Notes under the pieces: model-generated
Databases searched by the model: none
The model's input: only the letters and a program-made list of their open reading frames with translations
Told to the model about the DNA's origin: nothing
Shown here: positions 51,054 through 61,519 of the stretch, piece after piece
Position numbering within the stretch: position 1 is the first letter of the stretch
Layout: the number at the start of each line of letters is the position of its first letter
Position numbers and translations under genes: made by a program
From: Acanthaster planci
Taxonomy: Eukaryota > Echinodermata > Asteroidea > Valvatida > Acanthasteridae
Assembly (NCBI RefSeq): GCF_001949145.1
Contig: NW_019091391.1
Coordinates: 547,863 to 611,862 of the forward strand
Length of the DNA: 64,000 nt
Reading direction: 5' to 3'

Positions 51054-51408
51054 GGTATTGGCAAGGGCCTGATAAGCTGGAGTGTCCGTCATGGTCATCA
51101 ACCTGTACAGGCATCCGTTGACCAATACTGGGACCCTCAAAGTTCCTCAACCCACACTGGTACCGTTCCAGCAGGGCTATGCAGTCCTTCCGATGCACCA
51201 TGTCCAGAAGTACCCTAAGGAACCCTGTGTCATCATCAGAGAGAACACCCCGCTCTTCAAGTTTTTCAAAGAACTCAAGTGGTTCCTCCACCTCCAGATC
51301 TCGCTTGGTCATCCCATCGACGCATTTGCAGATGAAGCGAATGGATCTCATGTCCGTGTCGGTCAGTCTTCTCCCAATGTCACTGAGAGTTTGGCGGTAC
51401 TGTAAGCT
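51054..51408 (-). CDS. FADD: FADD, death effector domain exon
   Basis: On the minus strand the acceptor GGTTAATTCTGCATTCCAG precedes SLQYRQTLSDIGRRL, then TDTDMRSIRFICKCVDGM, EEPLEFFEKLEERGVL and DDTGFLRVLLDMVHRKDCIALLERY. This is the six-helix pattern of a death effector domain. The RxDLL motif on helix 6 is modified here (RKDCI). A phase-1 donor is needed to join the death domain exon. Candidates are CC/GTAACA (ending at 51054, used for these coordinates) and AGT/GTGGGT (ending at 51156, which would place the two domains almost directly together). An unseen linker exon is also possible. The right boundary is firm and the left is not. Confidence 0.87.
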
Positions 51409-51962
51409 CTGGAATGCAGAATTAACCAAAAAAAACAAGAGAAAAAAAGAGAAGCTCTGAATATTAAAACTTAGATTGGGAATATAAAATCTGTGAAATC
51501 AATACAGCTATGCAGCAGGTCCAGAAACTGCTATGCTTATCATGTGATAACGTAGATTACTCCTAGAAAGTTCTAAGGGAAAAGTATGTGTACATGACAT
51601 ACAAATTCATTTCCTCAATTTGCCATAAACATGATAAATGTCACCACTCTGCAATGTGAGGGAAGGTTCTAAAAACTTCAGTTTGAATGGTTTCGAAACA
51701 GTCACTATTTCATTTATATCATATCCACTGGCTGATCTCAGCATCTGTACTTCTGTTCATATCTGTTTCTGTATAAAACTTGGCAAAACATTCAAAATAA
51801 GGAACATCGTACCACTTGTAAGAGTCACTTCAAATTTAAAAAATTAAGAGATCGGAAGCTTTGGTCACACCAAACTTTTATAGCTCCATGCACCAAACAT
51901 CGTCAGATGGTTCAACCTGCGAGTTGAGCTTATGTGTAGGCTAACTGAACTTGGCTACTTAC

Positions 51963-51974
51963 TTTTAGCGCCAT
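51963..51974 (-). CDS. FADD: FADD, four-codon first coding exon
   Basis: On the minus strand ATG GCG CTA AAA is followed by a consensus donor GTAAGT. The phase (0) fits the DED exon, giving MALK-SLQYRQ. The length of sequence before the DED then agrees with the family, where the domain starts within a few residues of Met. The call rests on phase, donor strength and position, not on homology of four residues. The 5' UTR would extend to the right, toward the divergent LRPAP1 promoter. Confidence 0.7.
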
Positions 51975-52707
51975 ATTTCGTGTAGTGTTCGTTTACATCG
52001 ATCTACTGTCGTAGCTTTAAGGGCCATGTTCAGATTCTTCGAACCATTTTGGTGTAACTGTTAGTCTTACTGCAATATCAGCATAATGAGGTAGGCTTCC
52101 TATTTAGGAAATTGGAAACGTGAAATGTTACACGAACCCTCACGTTTCAAAATACGTGTAATTTCGGTTGGTCTTCGGAATTCCCCGAATTCCAATTATA
52201 GAATTTAGTCACCATGTATGACGTGTTTGAACCGCTTAGTCTTGAACCAGACGTCAGTACCGTCACTCATAGTTCTGATTCTTTTTTAACGCGCCCTCTC
52301 GAGATCTCACGCAGAACTTTATCGCGATCATTTCTGAGTCGATAGAGGGCGCACTCTGCACAGTTAAGGTCGAGAGCAAAATGCTTAGTTGTGGGCCAAT
52401 GGGCTTTTGCCGGGTAAATTGAGCCCAAAATTATATCTTAGGTACCAAATATGGAATCGACCACCAATTAAAAATAGCATTCTTGCAGTTCCAATTGCTT
52501 TTAGAAGCGATCTGTCGCTGATCCAATCACAGCAGCGTACGTATCTTTGTCAGTGTCAAAGGTCACTCGCGCTTTGGCTACTTGTACTTAGCTAGCCCGC
52601 CGCGCTGATACGGGAGTCCTCGTTCTACTGCCATGTGCTAGAGTTTACGCGTACAAAACCCTTGGAGTTGGGGAAGTGAAACTTATCGTGTTTGTCATTT
52701 AGCCACA
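51975..52707. promoter_or_regulatory. Divergent promoter interval, FADD / LRPAP1
   Basis: Start codons of FADD (minus) and LRPAP1 (plus) are 733 bp apart, facing away from each other. The interval contains CCAAT words (GGGCCAATGGGC near 52397, ATCCAATCACAG near 52520) and an inverted pair GCGCCCTCT (52291-52299) and AGAGGGCGC (52344-52352) around an ATCGCGAT centre. No clear TATA box was seen. Both genes may share this promoter; that is inference from layout. Confidence 0.55.
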
Positions 52708-55700
52708 ATGACATCCGTCGGTTTAACTTTTGTGGTGATTTGCGCCTTGGCCAGTATCTGCGGGGTCGCTCAGGCAAAGGGCAAATATGCAGAAAGCGCA
52801 AATACCCAGGACAACGTCAGCGACAGGTTTCGGACCAGGGTCGTCCAGCAAGTTTGGGAGAAAGCTCACCGGGTGAGTGAGTAAAAACTTCTCCATCATG
52901 TCCATGTCCCATGCGTCATGTGTGTTGTACTGCACGCCTGGGAAGGCTTGAAGCTGAGTAAAGTAACTCAGATGTTGTTTTATTTGAACATGTTGAATAC
53001 CAACATACTTGAACCATTTTTTACATGTTTAATACTACTTACACGTACACCTGGATGTCAACGTGACTGCATGTACTATATAGGCCCATGAATTTACATA
53101 GGCTTAGCACAACATTTCTTTTATTTAGGCATATGGGGGCCTAGGCCTACTTGTTAGCAATCCAGTGACTGACTGTTTAAAACTTGTAGACCTAAGCCCT
53201 TTGCCAAAAGACAACAGTTTTGTTTTGAAATTTTAGAATTTCAGGTTAATGATAGATTAGAGGAAGAAAAACCCGGACCACATGAACTAGTTACTCTTAA
53301 AAAGTGTTCTTAAGGCATGTAAGGAAAAAGTGTCTACTCACATATTGCCTTAAAAGTTAAACATTTGCAAATGAGATGGAGTGACAGTGCCGAAAAAGCC
53401 TTTGACCATGTCAATGTTACGCCCCAACTATAGCGTACATGTAAGTCCCAACTATAGTTTGGACAGTCCCAACTGTAGTGCTGCAGTTGGGCTGGCCCAA
53501 CTATTGTCGACCAATGTCTGTGACAAATGTCTCAACATTATCCAAGTCAATGTGTCTCACACTTGACACATTTCAATTAAAATGTGGCACTTTATCTGTT
53601 CATCTAGCCCTATGACCAATGACATGACATTTGTAAACAATATGACTTTGGCACATGCTGGGCACGTCATGCATACAGAACCTCTCTGCTGTAGTTGGGC
53701 CGGCCCAACTGTAGCACTCTAGTTGGGACTGGCCCAACTATAGTTGGGACTGATGCTATAGTTGGGGCGTAACATCAACAACTAGACTGTGATGGAGGTA
53801 TGACTAATCAGATTGTAGCAAACCTCGCTGTTAAATTGGTGGCATACATTGCCCAGATTGTGGCATAATGTTAACCCCTTCGCACCGGAAGGCGGCTAGA
53901 CACGCTGTAAAAATTGAGATCCTCAGCCTGCTTTTCAGCTATTATTCTCGGCCCACACTCGAGCGAACACGGTGAAAGAAGGCAGACCCTGGCTCTTGTA
54001 TATATGGTGATTGGCCTTTGTGTGTAGCCCAGAAATGAAAAGACTAATTTTGCATCATAATCACCAGCTTCACAATAGTCCCCACTTTGAAAAGAGGCAA
54101 CAGGAATGTGGAAGGGTGAGTAGAGCCGCATGCCACCGAACAATCAGCCTTTTCACAGTGTAATTCAAAGCGTGCAGAGCATGCAGGGCCACAAACTGAG
54201 AATTTGCGGTTTAGCAGGTGGCCTTTGTGGCCAAGCGAGGCTGGAATTCTTGGAGTCGGCTTTCGGGAAGAAATTCCCGTCGTCAAGGGGTTAAGGAACT
54301 GACACATTTTCATGTTTGGTGTCCAGCAGATACAGACACGAGCGTAAATTCTCTGTAAATTCTCTCGTCAGATGAACTTTCCGCCAAAGAAGCTAGAAGA
54401 GCTGAGTCATGTGTTGCAGCAGCACGACGTCAAGATGCTGCAGCTCAAGAAACACCAGCAAGACGGTGGCGATCCCGAAGGAGAGACAGAGGCCCTCTTG
54501 AGGCGAAGGTTGTCAGGTGATTCTTAGGGCTTTCACTCTTTGTAGCCACTGTTTTCCTACCTGTTTGAAGTATGCCAGACACAATAGGTGGGTTACGTAT
54601 TGTGCCCACCTAAAAAAAGCTTCCGTAACTTTTTCAAATAGTCTTTTTCAAGCATCAAGCGCATCAGCTTAGTAATCCGGTCATAACAGTGCGATAATGC
54701 CAAGTTAATAAGTAAAAATGTTCAAAATGAAAGCATTTGGGGGAATAAAAATGAACATTTCGAAACTTTCAGAGTTTACCATGGCAGCGCATGATGGCTA
54801 CATCTGGCCTTTGTGACGTGCCTGAGTAAGGAATAAAACATCTGTTTGTCCAAATGCAAATAACTGCGTACAAGTTTTATACACAGACTTTTTCCCTGCT
54901 TATTGTTCGGGCATACTCATCAGCGAGCTTGTTGTTTTGGAGGGAAAAATAAAGAAAGAGAAACTGAAAGTAAATAAGAAAAACCTGTCTGCTGCCAACG
55001 AAAAATTGATAAATGATCGTTCAGAGATTGAGAAAAAATGAACCCAAGCCAATTGGATTTACAACGAGTGTCTAACTTATGGAGGAGGTATATGTATTTT
55101 ATAATTTTTTCCTGAGACATTCCCGGATCCACTGAAAAGGCCTTTACAGAAACTCAAAAACCAAATTGCAGTAGTAAGTCGTATTTTGTTTTTATTTTAT
55201 TGGGGGGTTTGGTTTTGCATTCCAGACATCATGCGGAAGTTTGGAATCATTCCCCCCGAGGGCGAGGACCCCAGACGGGCGAAAGATTTTGGCCAGAAGA
55301 GAGACATGACGGGGGAAGAGTTCAAAGACCACCGGCTAAACAAACTGTGGATGAAAGCGCAGCAGTGTAAGTTGGGTGACCCAATGTACGTAGATCCGTG
55401 CCAAGTGCAGCTGGAACATGCTAGTCGCCAAATATATAGCTTATTCCTATGATGTTCCTTTTAAGAATGTATCACTGAGGAATTCCGTCCTCTGTGAACA
55501 AAGCTACATGTAAGCATTCCTCGGTTTGTTGTAAAGCAAAGAATTCTATATCAGATCATCGTAATTTGGAGTGCCCTAAACAGCAAGTTCACCCAACTTT
55601 ATAACCTATTCCCCCTACTGAACCCTTTTTCGTCACTGAAATGCCCAAGAATAGGAACAAAACTGAGCCTATTGATGTTCCTTATTTGTGACCCTAAAAA

Positions 55701-58700
55701 TTGTGATGGACCAGTGTGAAAGTCTCACGCTCACACACCTACATGTTCTTTACATCCGAGGAATTGGCGAGAACATGCTGAGGCCCTTTTCAGCCCGCCT
55801 TCAGTATGCTCTCCGCCATCCTCCTGTGTGCAGCTCTTGCACATCTATCTGTCGCTGGAAAAATGCCGCGCTTTGCCCAGAAACATGCCGTAACAATTCC
55901 AAGAATGTACGGTGATTGCCAGATTGTAACGGGCAGTGATTTTTTGCTTTGAATATACATGTACATGTACCATTTCAGGCCTCAAGTTTATTTTAAATTT
56001 TCATAATTAAATCAGGAAGACCTATTGTGACATGCAGTTTTGCTTTCCCCATTATAAAATTGCTCATTTTGCAAATAGTCCCTTCCCCAGTCTTTCAAAC
56101 CGTACCAGTGTCAGGGGGCTACTGTCAATCTCAACTGGTGTGTTATTAATTTCGCTTTGTGTCAGGAATGTTTCATTTATACTAGGTTTTTGCCCCTATA
56201 CCGACATCTATATTCGCACGGTATTTGCAGTCTGGTTTGAAGCATTGCCAAAAAATTGATATTTGTTCCATCACTGTTTTAGGACAGTGACACCACCCTA
56301 ACAAATTTATAGCCAGGCAGATAATACCAGTTTTTGTGCGCATTCTGTTAAAAATTGGCTTCATCCACTCTTGCGCAAAAACTTGCATGAAAATGTTGGC
56401 TTGTAGTTTGCGTTTGAGTGGGACTTAAAGGGAAATCTACACTTCCTGACTGGATCCTGTAGGTCTGTGAGCCCTCATACTTGGTCTTTGTTTGTTCTTT
56501 TTTTTCTTTAATGTCGAATTTGTTTCTGTCGTTGAGGTCATTTGCTTTGATATCGTAGACCCTGTGCAGTACCTGTGGCTGCAATGGATTTGTGTGATCC
56601 ACTTCGCGCTGGCATAACCAAGTCGAGTTGTTAATACACCTGCACTAGTAAACTGGCAGTCATAGGTTCGAATCTCAACCAATTAAGCCTGTGAATTTTT
56701 GGCAGCTCTCTTAGCCCACACTGAGAAAGGGAGAAAACAGTTTAAGCATGCTCATTGATGTCAGGGCGAAGCTTAGAATAAACTTGAGTGGCTTTACCAG
56801 GTGAATCTGTTTCGTGTTTGTGGCAGCCCCCAATTTCAACACGCTGGAGCTAGATCAACTCAAGGAGGAGTTGACCCACCACCAAGAGAAAGTGAACCAG
56901 TTTGAGCAGCTCTCCAGTCAGCTGTACAGCGACAGTAGGTAGCCACTGAACAATATTTCCCTCTGCTGCCAGTTGCATTATCCTGGGTTTTTTTTTTTTT
57001 TTTATATTGTTGGACCTGTTTCTAGCAGCCTGGTGCTCAATCACTGTTTTCTGTCTTGAACCCGGCCTTGTGTGTATTATTCTCACGTGCATGTGTGGTG
57101 TGTCACCTCCTGGGTGTGGTGCTCTGAATCCGAAAATGGTGATGTGGCCAATCTGAACTTTGATATCGGTGTGTCCAGTCTCAGCTTTAAAGGGTTGTGG
57201 CTACTCTGAACCATGAAGGGTTGTTTCCAATCTGCACTTGAAGAGGGTGTGGCGATTCTTGAGCGTGAAAGGGGTGTGGCCAATCTTAAATTATACATGG
57301 GTGCAGCCACTTTGAATCTTAAAGGGGTGTAGCCACTCTGCACTACAAAGGGGTGTGTCCAATCTGTACTTTTTAAAATGGTATACCTCCTCTTGACCTT
57401 TAAAGAGGTGCGGCCACTCTGAAATCACACATGGGTGTGGCCAATTTGAACTTTAAAGGGGGGTAACAATCCGAAGTATAAAATGGTTTTTTCACCTCGA
57501 AGCCATGAAAGTATGTGAAACGCTCTGAATGTTGAAGGGGTGTGGCCACTCTGACCATAGCACAGTGTGATTCTGCCCGGCCCAATGATCACCACCATAG
57601 GATAGGCTATTTGTCCTCCTCTCCCTTGTCAGCCCAATCCCACTGACCGATCATTACTGCTTCTGCAGGAACCAGAGATGCCAATCGGGTCGACAGGGAC
57701 AAGAAGACGATGGACCCAGACGAGCGGTCAGTCCTGGAGCTGGACCTGAAGATTCAGCACCGCGAGCTGACCAACGACTTCCAGCGCCTGTCATCCAAGC
57801 TGGTCCCTGACCAGCACAAGGGGGAGTTCCAGGAGCCCCGGGTCGTTAACCTCTGGCGAGAGGCTCTGTTTGCCAATTTCACCGAGGAGGAGCTGGAATC
57901 TATAAGCGTGAGTGGTTTCATTTTCATGGTGACTGTGTGTGTTCTTTATTCAGTTGGGATTTCCTTTGACTCTACTTTTTATTTGAGGATTTTTTTTACC
58001 TTGAACTGTGCTTTTAGTGGTTTTAAATCAAGTTTTGCTAAGGTTTTGTATGCAGGTCATGTAGGTTGTGCACAGCAGCCATCTTTGAGGTCAGTGCTTT
58101 TGTTCCACAGGGATACACATGAATAGACCTTTTGTGCACATCCCTCCCTAACAAAAGCATTGACCTGAAAGATGGGTGCCATGCACAGCATCTATTTTGT
58201 ATAAGTAACCACAGGCAAGATTATTTTTATAGTTTTATCCTCAATTGTCTTATTAAAAACCCATTATTGGAACGAGATTTGAAAATTGAGAAAAAGCAAA
58301 ATGTGTACTTGTCCTAGTTGCATTAAAACTAATGCGGCTTACACTTATTCCCTTTTTCTCGCAGACGGAACTGAAACATTTCGAGGCCAAGCTCACCAAG
58401 TTTGAGGACTTGCAGGTGCAGTCTCTTCACGCCGAGAAAGAGTACCGGGTGGCCAAGAAACTCGGGGAGACCACCGACGCCAAGAAGCACAAGTCACTCA
58501 GGGACGAGGCCAGGGAGTTGGGGAACTCGGTAAGTTGAGGACAGAATGTTGGATTGCCGTCTTGACAAGAGGTGGACTCGACGAAGTACATGTAGGGTCA
58601 GAACCGGCGGCCCCTGGAATGTAACCAACTCAGAAGTCATCTATTTGTTTTTCCTTTTCAATTTTTCCCTCACGTTTGGGGCACAGACAGACAGTGATGA

Positions 58701-59935
58701 TTCATGTACCTGTGTTGTCGTCATTTTACTTTCTGCCGAATGTACACAAAATCTTCTCAACTTTTCTTATAACAATAAAACATCATCTCATTCGGACGTC
58801 AGGCACTAGAGTATTGGTCATATCTTGGCATTTGACTTAATACAGGGCCTAAAAGCGAATATAAGTTGATGTTTTGCTACTTTTCCCCTCTACAAAACCT
58901 GTAAAAATGTTGCTGAAAATGTTTACATGTATCGTTATAGAGGTTGCTCACAATCAGATACAAATATGTTGGCTTGTAACTCTTCGCAAACCCCTCCAGA
59001 AGGAATATTTTAGAAGAAAATGAACCCTGAACTTTGACCTCCATTCAAGGTCACAATAGGTCAAGGGAACACATTTAAATGCCAAGAGGAATTTTGTCAT
59101 TTTCTGGAGCCATAATTGACGTGAAATTTCCACAGGAACCCTAATCTATAAATTCCTCCCCCCCCCACTATGGGCCCCCTACCCCTCCCCTTTTGGGTTT
59201 GGTTAGTACGTTCATGATATTAATGGGGGGAAAATGGATTGCCCTGGGTCACAATGCACTTTTGGCTGAGTCACTTTCTCGAGTCGGCCGCGGGACGGGT
59301 TTGAGTAAGCAGTTGATCCATTCTGGACGACTGTACTAAGGTTCTTGTTCAACTGTGGCTGCAAATGCCGCCGCTAACACTGCGCTGTAAACGGCTTGTT
59401 AGAAACTGTAGCCTAAAAAATCAGGTCCGATAAATAGCCTGGGCCGTACTCCACGAGTGCTGCGGAGTAGCCAATTATTTCCTGTGTTCATTTCACTGCA
59501 GTATTTGAACAAGTGTACCAGAAAGCGTCCTGCACAAATCCAACAGCAAAAGCACATGTCATTCCATGATGAGGGTGGGATTTTGTGTATAATTTGGAAA
59601 ACATTCAGAAAACTTTCCTATACCATTTAGACGTTTTAACGTGTAAACGACCCAGCCTCATATCATGGTCTCAAACCACAGTGCATTCGTCTTTTTAGTT
59701 CCCTTTGTCTTGCAGCACTGGTGTCTGCGATAAAATTGCGATGATACTTTTGCTTAGTAACAAATTGTGTTTCTACTTCGACAAAAGCCCCCAAAATTTG
59801 TACATAAGGGTTCTATTTGGGATCGTTGGTGATGATTGCTTGTATAATCTCATTTTGTCCACATAGGTTCATACATTTATGAATGACATGCGAGGCCGCA
59901 TCCAACGAAACAGAGATCGTGCTGACGAACTTTAA
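52708..59935 (+). CDS. LRPAP1: LRP-associated protein 1 / receptor-associated protein, RAP (7 exons)
   Basis: This ER chaperone binds LDL-receptor-family proteins and blocks premature ligand binding. Exons: 52708-52872, 54372-54516, 55226-55366, 56827-56934, 57669-57907, 58365-58529, 59867-59935. All junctions are GT-AG in phase, giving 343 residues (human about 357). Residues 1-23 form a signal peptide with likely cleavage after AQA. FRTRVVQQVWEKAHR and the next two exons make RAP domain 1. LDQLKEELTHHQEKVNQFEQ starts domain 2. EPRVVNLWREALFANFTEEE and ELKHFEAKLTKFEDLQVQ belong to domain 3 and match vertebrate RAP almost word for word. The protein ends RDRADEL, an ER-retrieval signal where vertebrates have HNEL. 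Domains are Lys/Arg-rich helices, as expected. The gene diverges from FADD. Confidence 0.96.
53415..53774. mobile_element. 360-bp inverted-repeat element with TGTTACGCCCC ends
   Basis: TGTTACGCCCCAACTATAG at the left is the exact inverse of CTATAGTTGGGGCGTAACA at the right. Sub-terminal CCCAACTATAG/CTATAGTTGGG words recur several times in both arms. TCAA flanks the element on each side (53411-53414 and 53775-53778), a probable 4-bp target duplication. It lies in LRPAP1 intron 1. No coding frame is present. Confidence 0.88.
53871..54294. mobile_element. piggyBac-like MITE
   Basis: The element is bounded by TTAA at both ends. The left terminus TTAACCCCTTCGCACCGG is partly mirrored by CCCGTCGTCAAGGGGTTAA at the right. 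TTAA target sites and CCCTT-type termini are characteristic of piggyBac-group transposons. Its 424 bp contain no transposase, so it is non-autonomous. It sits 96 bp after the preceding element, also in LRPAP1 intron 1. Confidence 0.8.
56617..56790 (+). repeat. tRNA-derived SINE-like segment, second copy
   Basis: GCACTAGTAAACTGGCAGTC is followed by ATAGGTTCGAATCTCAACC, which has a B-box core (GGTTCGAATC). Downstream GATGTCAGGGCGAAGCTTAG resembles the end of the segment at 31425-31610. It lies in LRPAP1 intron 3. Assignment to a SINE is tentative. Confidence 0.42.
57100..57565 (+). repeat. Diverged ~30-bp tandem array in LRPAP1 intron 4
   Basis: More than a dozen units of the form AAAGGGGTGTGGCCACTCTGAA with a variable filler (CTTT, ATCTTA, CACTACA) lie head to tail. 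The units differ in length and sequence, which suggests an old array. No coding meaning is apparent. Confidence 0.82.
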
Positions 59936-60780
59936 CGTGCCCTCCATGCAACGTGGCATTTGCAAAGACAGCAATCGTCATCTGCCACCGTTTACTTAGT
60001 TATGGATGCAAGAGGAATTTCTTTATATTTGACAGAAATATTGAATTGCCTTTCTCCACTTTTGTGTGTATTGATAATTTTAGCCAGCATAATAGCGAAT
60101 ATTTTAGATTTTTCCTTCAATCTATTTTCAGCAATTTCATTCAGCATTGCCACAATTTTGCCTTATTTGAGGCCTTGAGGTGAAGTTATTTTGGGGTAAA
60201 AAGTGATTACTTACGTAAATGAAGTACTTATAACCACTGTCCATTTACTGTCAAGTTGGAAAATTGTATTTTGTAAAAATGCAGCATTGCAACAGAAATG
60301 CTGATTGGTTGCTTTTTTTTCTTTGGACAGCCCGAATTATTTGAAAGAGCCCTCTGTTGGTCGGATCATGGTCAGTGGGAGGTTTCCACTGAAATTTGGC
60401 AATTTAATTGGCTATTGAAAGATAAGCCACAGTCATCCATATTACCACTTCACCGATAAAAGATTATTAATTTTTAAAAAAAAAGTTTTGGAGACAGGTT
60501 CCCTCTCCATATTCCCCGGCGGTGGGATTGGACCCAGCCTTTAGCGTGGGGGGGGGCACCTCCAGCATGTTGCTTCACTGATGTGCATACTGCTCGGAAT
60601 AGCAAGTGGCTGTCGAGAATTTGTTACAAGGAGATAATCTGTTTTTACACGGCCTCAGGTGTAAGGGTATGCTTAATTATCAGAGGTTTTATTCTTCATC
60701 TTGTACTTAATTCACAGCTCACTGCCACAAAAGATGCGAAGTAATTGGAGTATTTACAATAATCGATATGTAGAAGTAAT

Positions 60781-60845
60781 TGGGATAAGAGGAGGTCCGT
60801 TTGGGACAAGAGGAAGTCCCTTTGGGACAAGAGGAGGTCCCATTT
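60781..60845. repeat. 21-bp tandem repeat, three units
   Basis: TTTGGGACAAGAGGAGGTCC and close variants occur three times in a row; GGGAC and GTCCC within each unit are complementary. Short and isolated. Confidence 0.7.
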
Positions 60846-61133
60846 CCCCTAGATTTTTAGATTTTATTTGACTTTACTAAGTCCAATTCAAATTTGATGT
60901 CTTAGTTTTTGACTTGAAGGAAAACAAGAAAGACTCACTGAAAAATAACATTGAAGGCTAATTCGGTGGGGGAAACAAAATTAAGAGTTTGTGTCAACAA
61001 GATCCGTGCGTGAACAAAAATGAAGCTTTTTCCTCCTCCAATTTCACCCATCCCCCAAGAAAAGTATTATACCCCAGGGCGGATGACATCACAAAGATGG
61101 CACCAAGAAGACTCTCTCCTTTTTAAAGAGCAT

Positions 61134-61519
61134 CTCTAAGGAAAACACGTTTTCTCTATTCAAATAAATATGGAAGCATCCAAATCGAACGCAGTGTCAT
61201 TTGTCTTCAGAGTTGAACCATAACAAGCTTAAAAGGGCTTTTTTTCTGTTCATGCCAAGATGCGAATTCTGAATGGCTACCAACAACGGCTACCAAAAAT
61301 CGCTACATGCATTGCTTGGTATGCACAAGCGGTTTATCCACCACGAACACAGGAAGAGGGTCCCCTCGTTTTCTCCGAATGCATCTTTGTATGAACAGAA
61401 AAAAAAACCTTTTAAGCTTGTTATAGTTCAGCTGTGAAGACAAATGACACTGCGTTCGATTTGGATGCTTCCGTTTTTATTTGAACAGATAAAATCAGAG
61501 CAAACATGTTTTCCTTAGA
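61134..61519. mobile_element. Large inverted repeat (foldback element)
   Basis: Arms of about 135 bp (61134-61270 and 61374-61519) are reverse complements with scattered differences, separated by roughly 100 bp. Shared blocks include CTCTAAGGAAAACA, GGAAGCATCCAAATCGAACG, CAGTGTCATTTGTCTTCA, TAACAAGCTTAAAAGG and CTGTTCAT. There is no transposase. A transcript through it would form a long hairpin. Ends and target duplication were not resolved. Confidence 0.85.
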
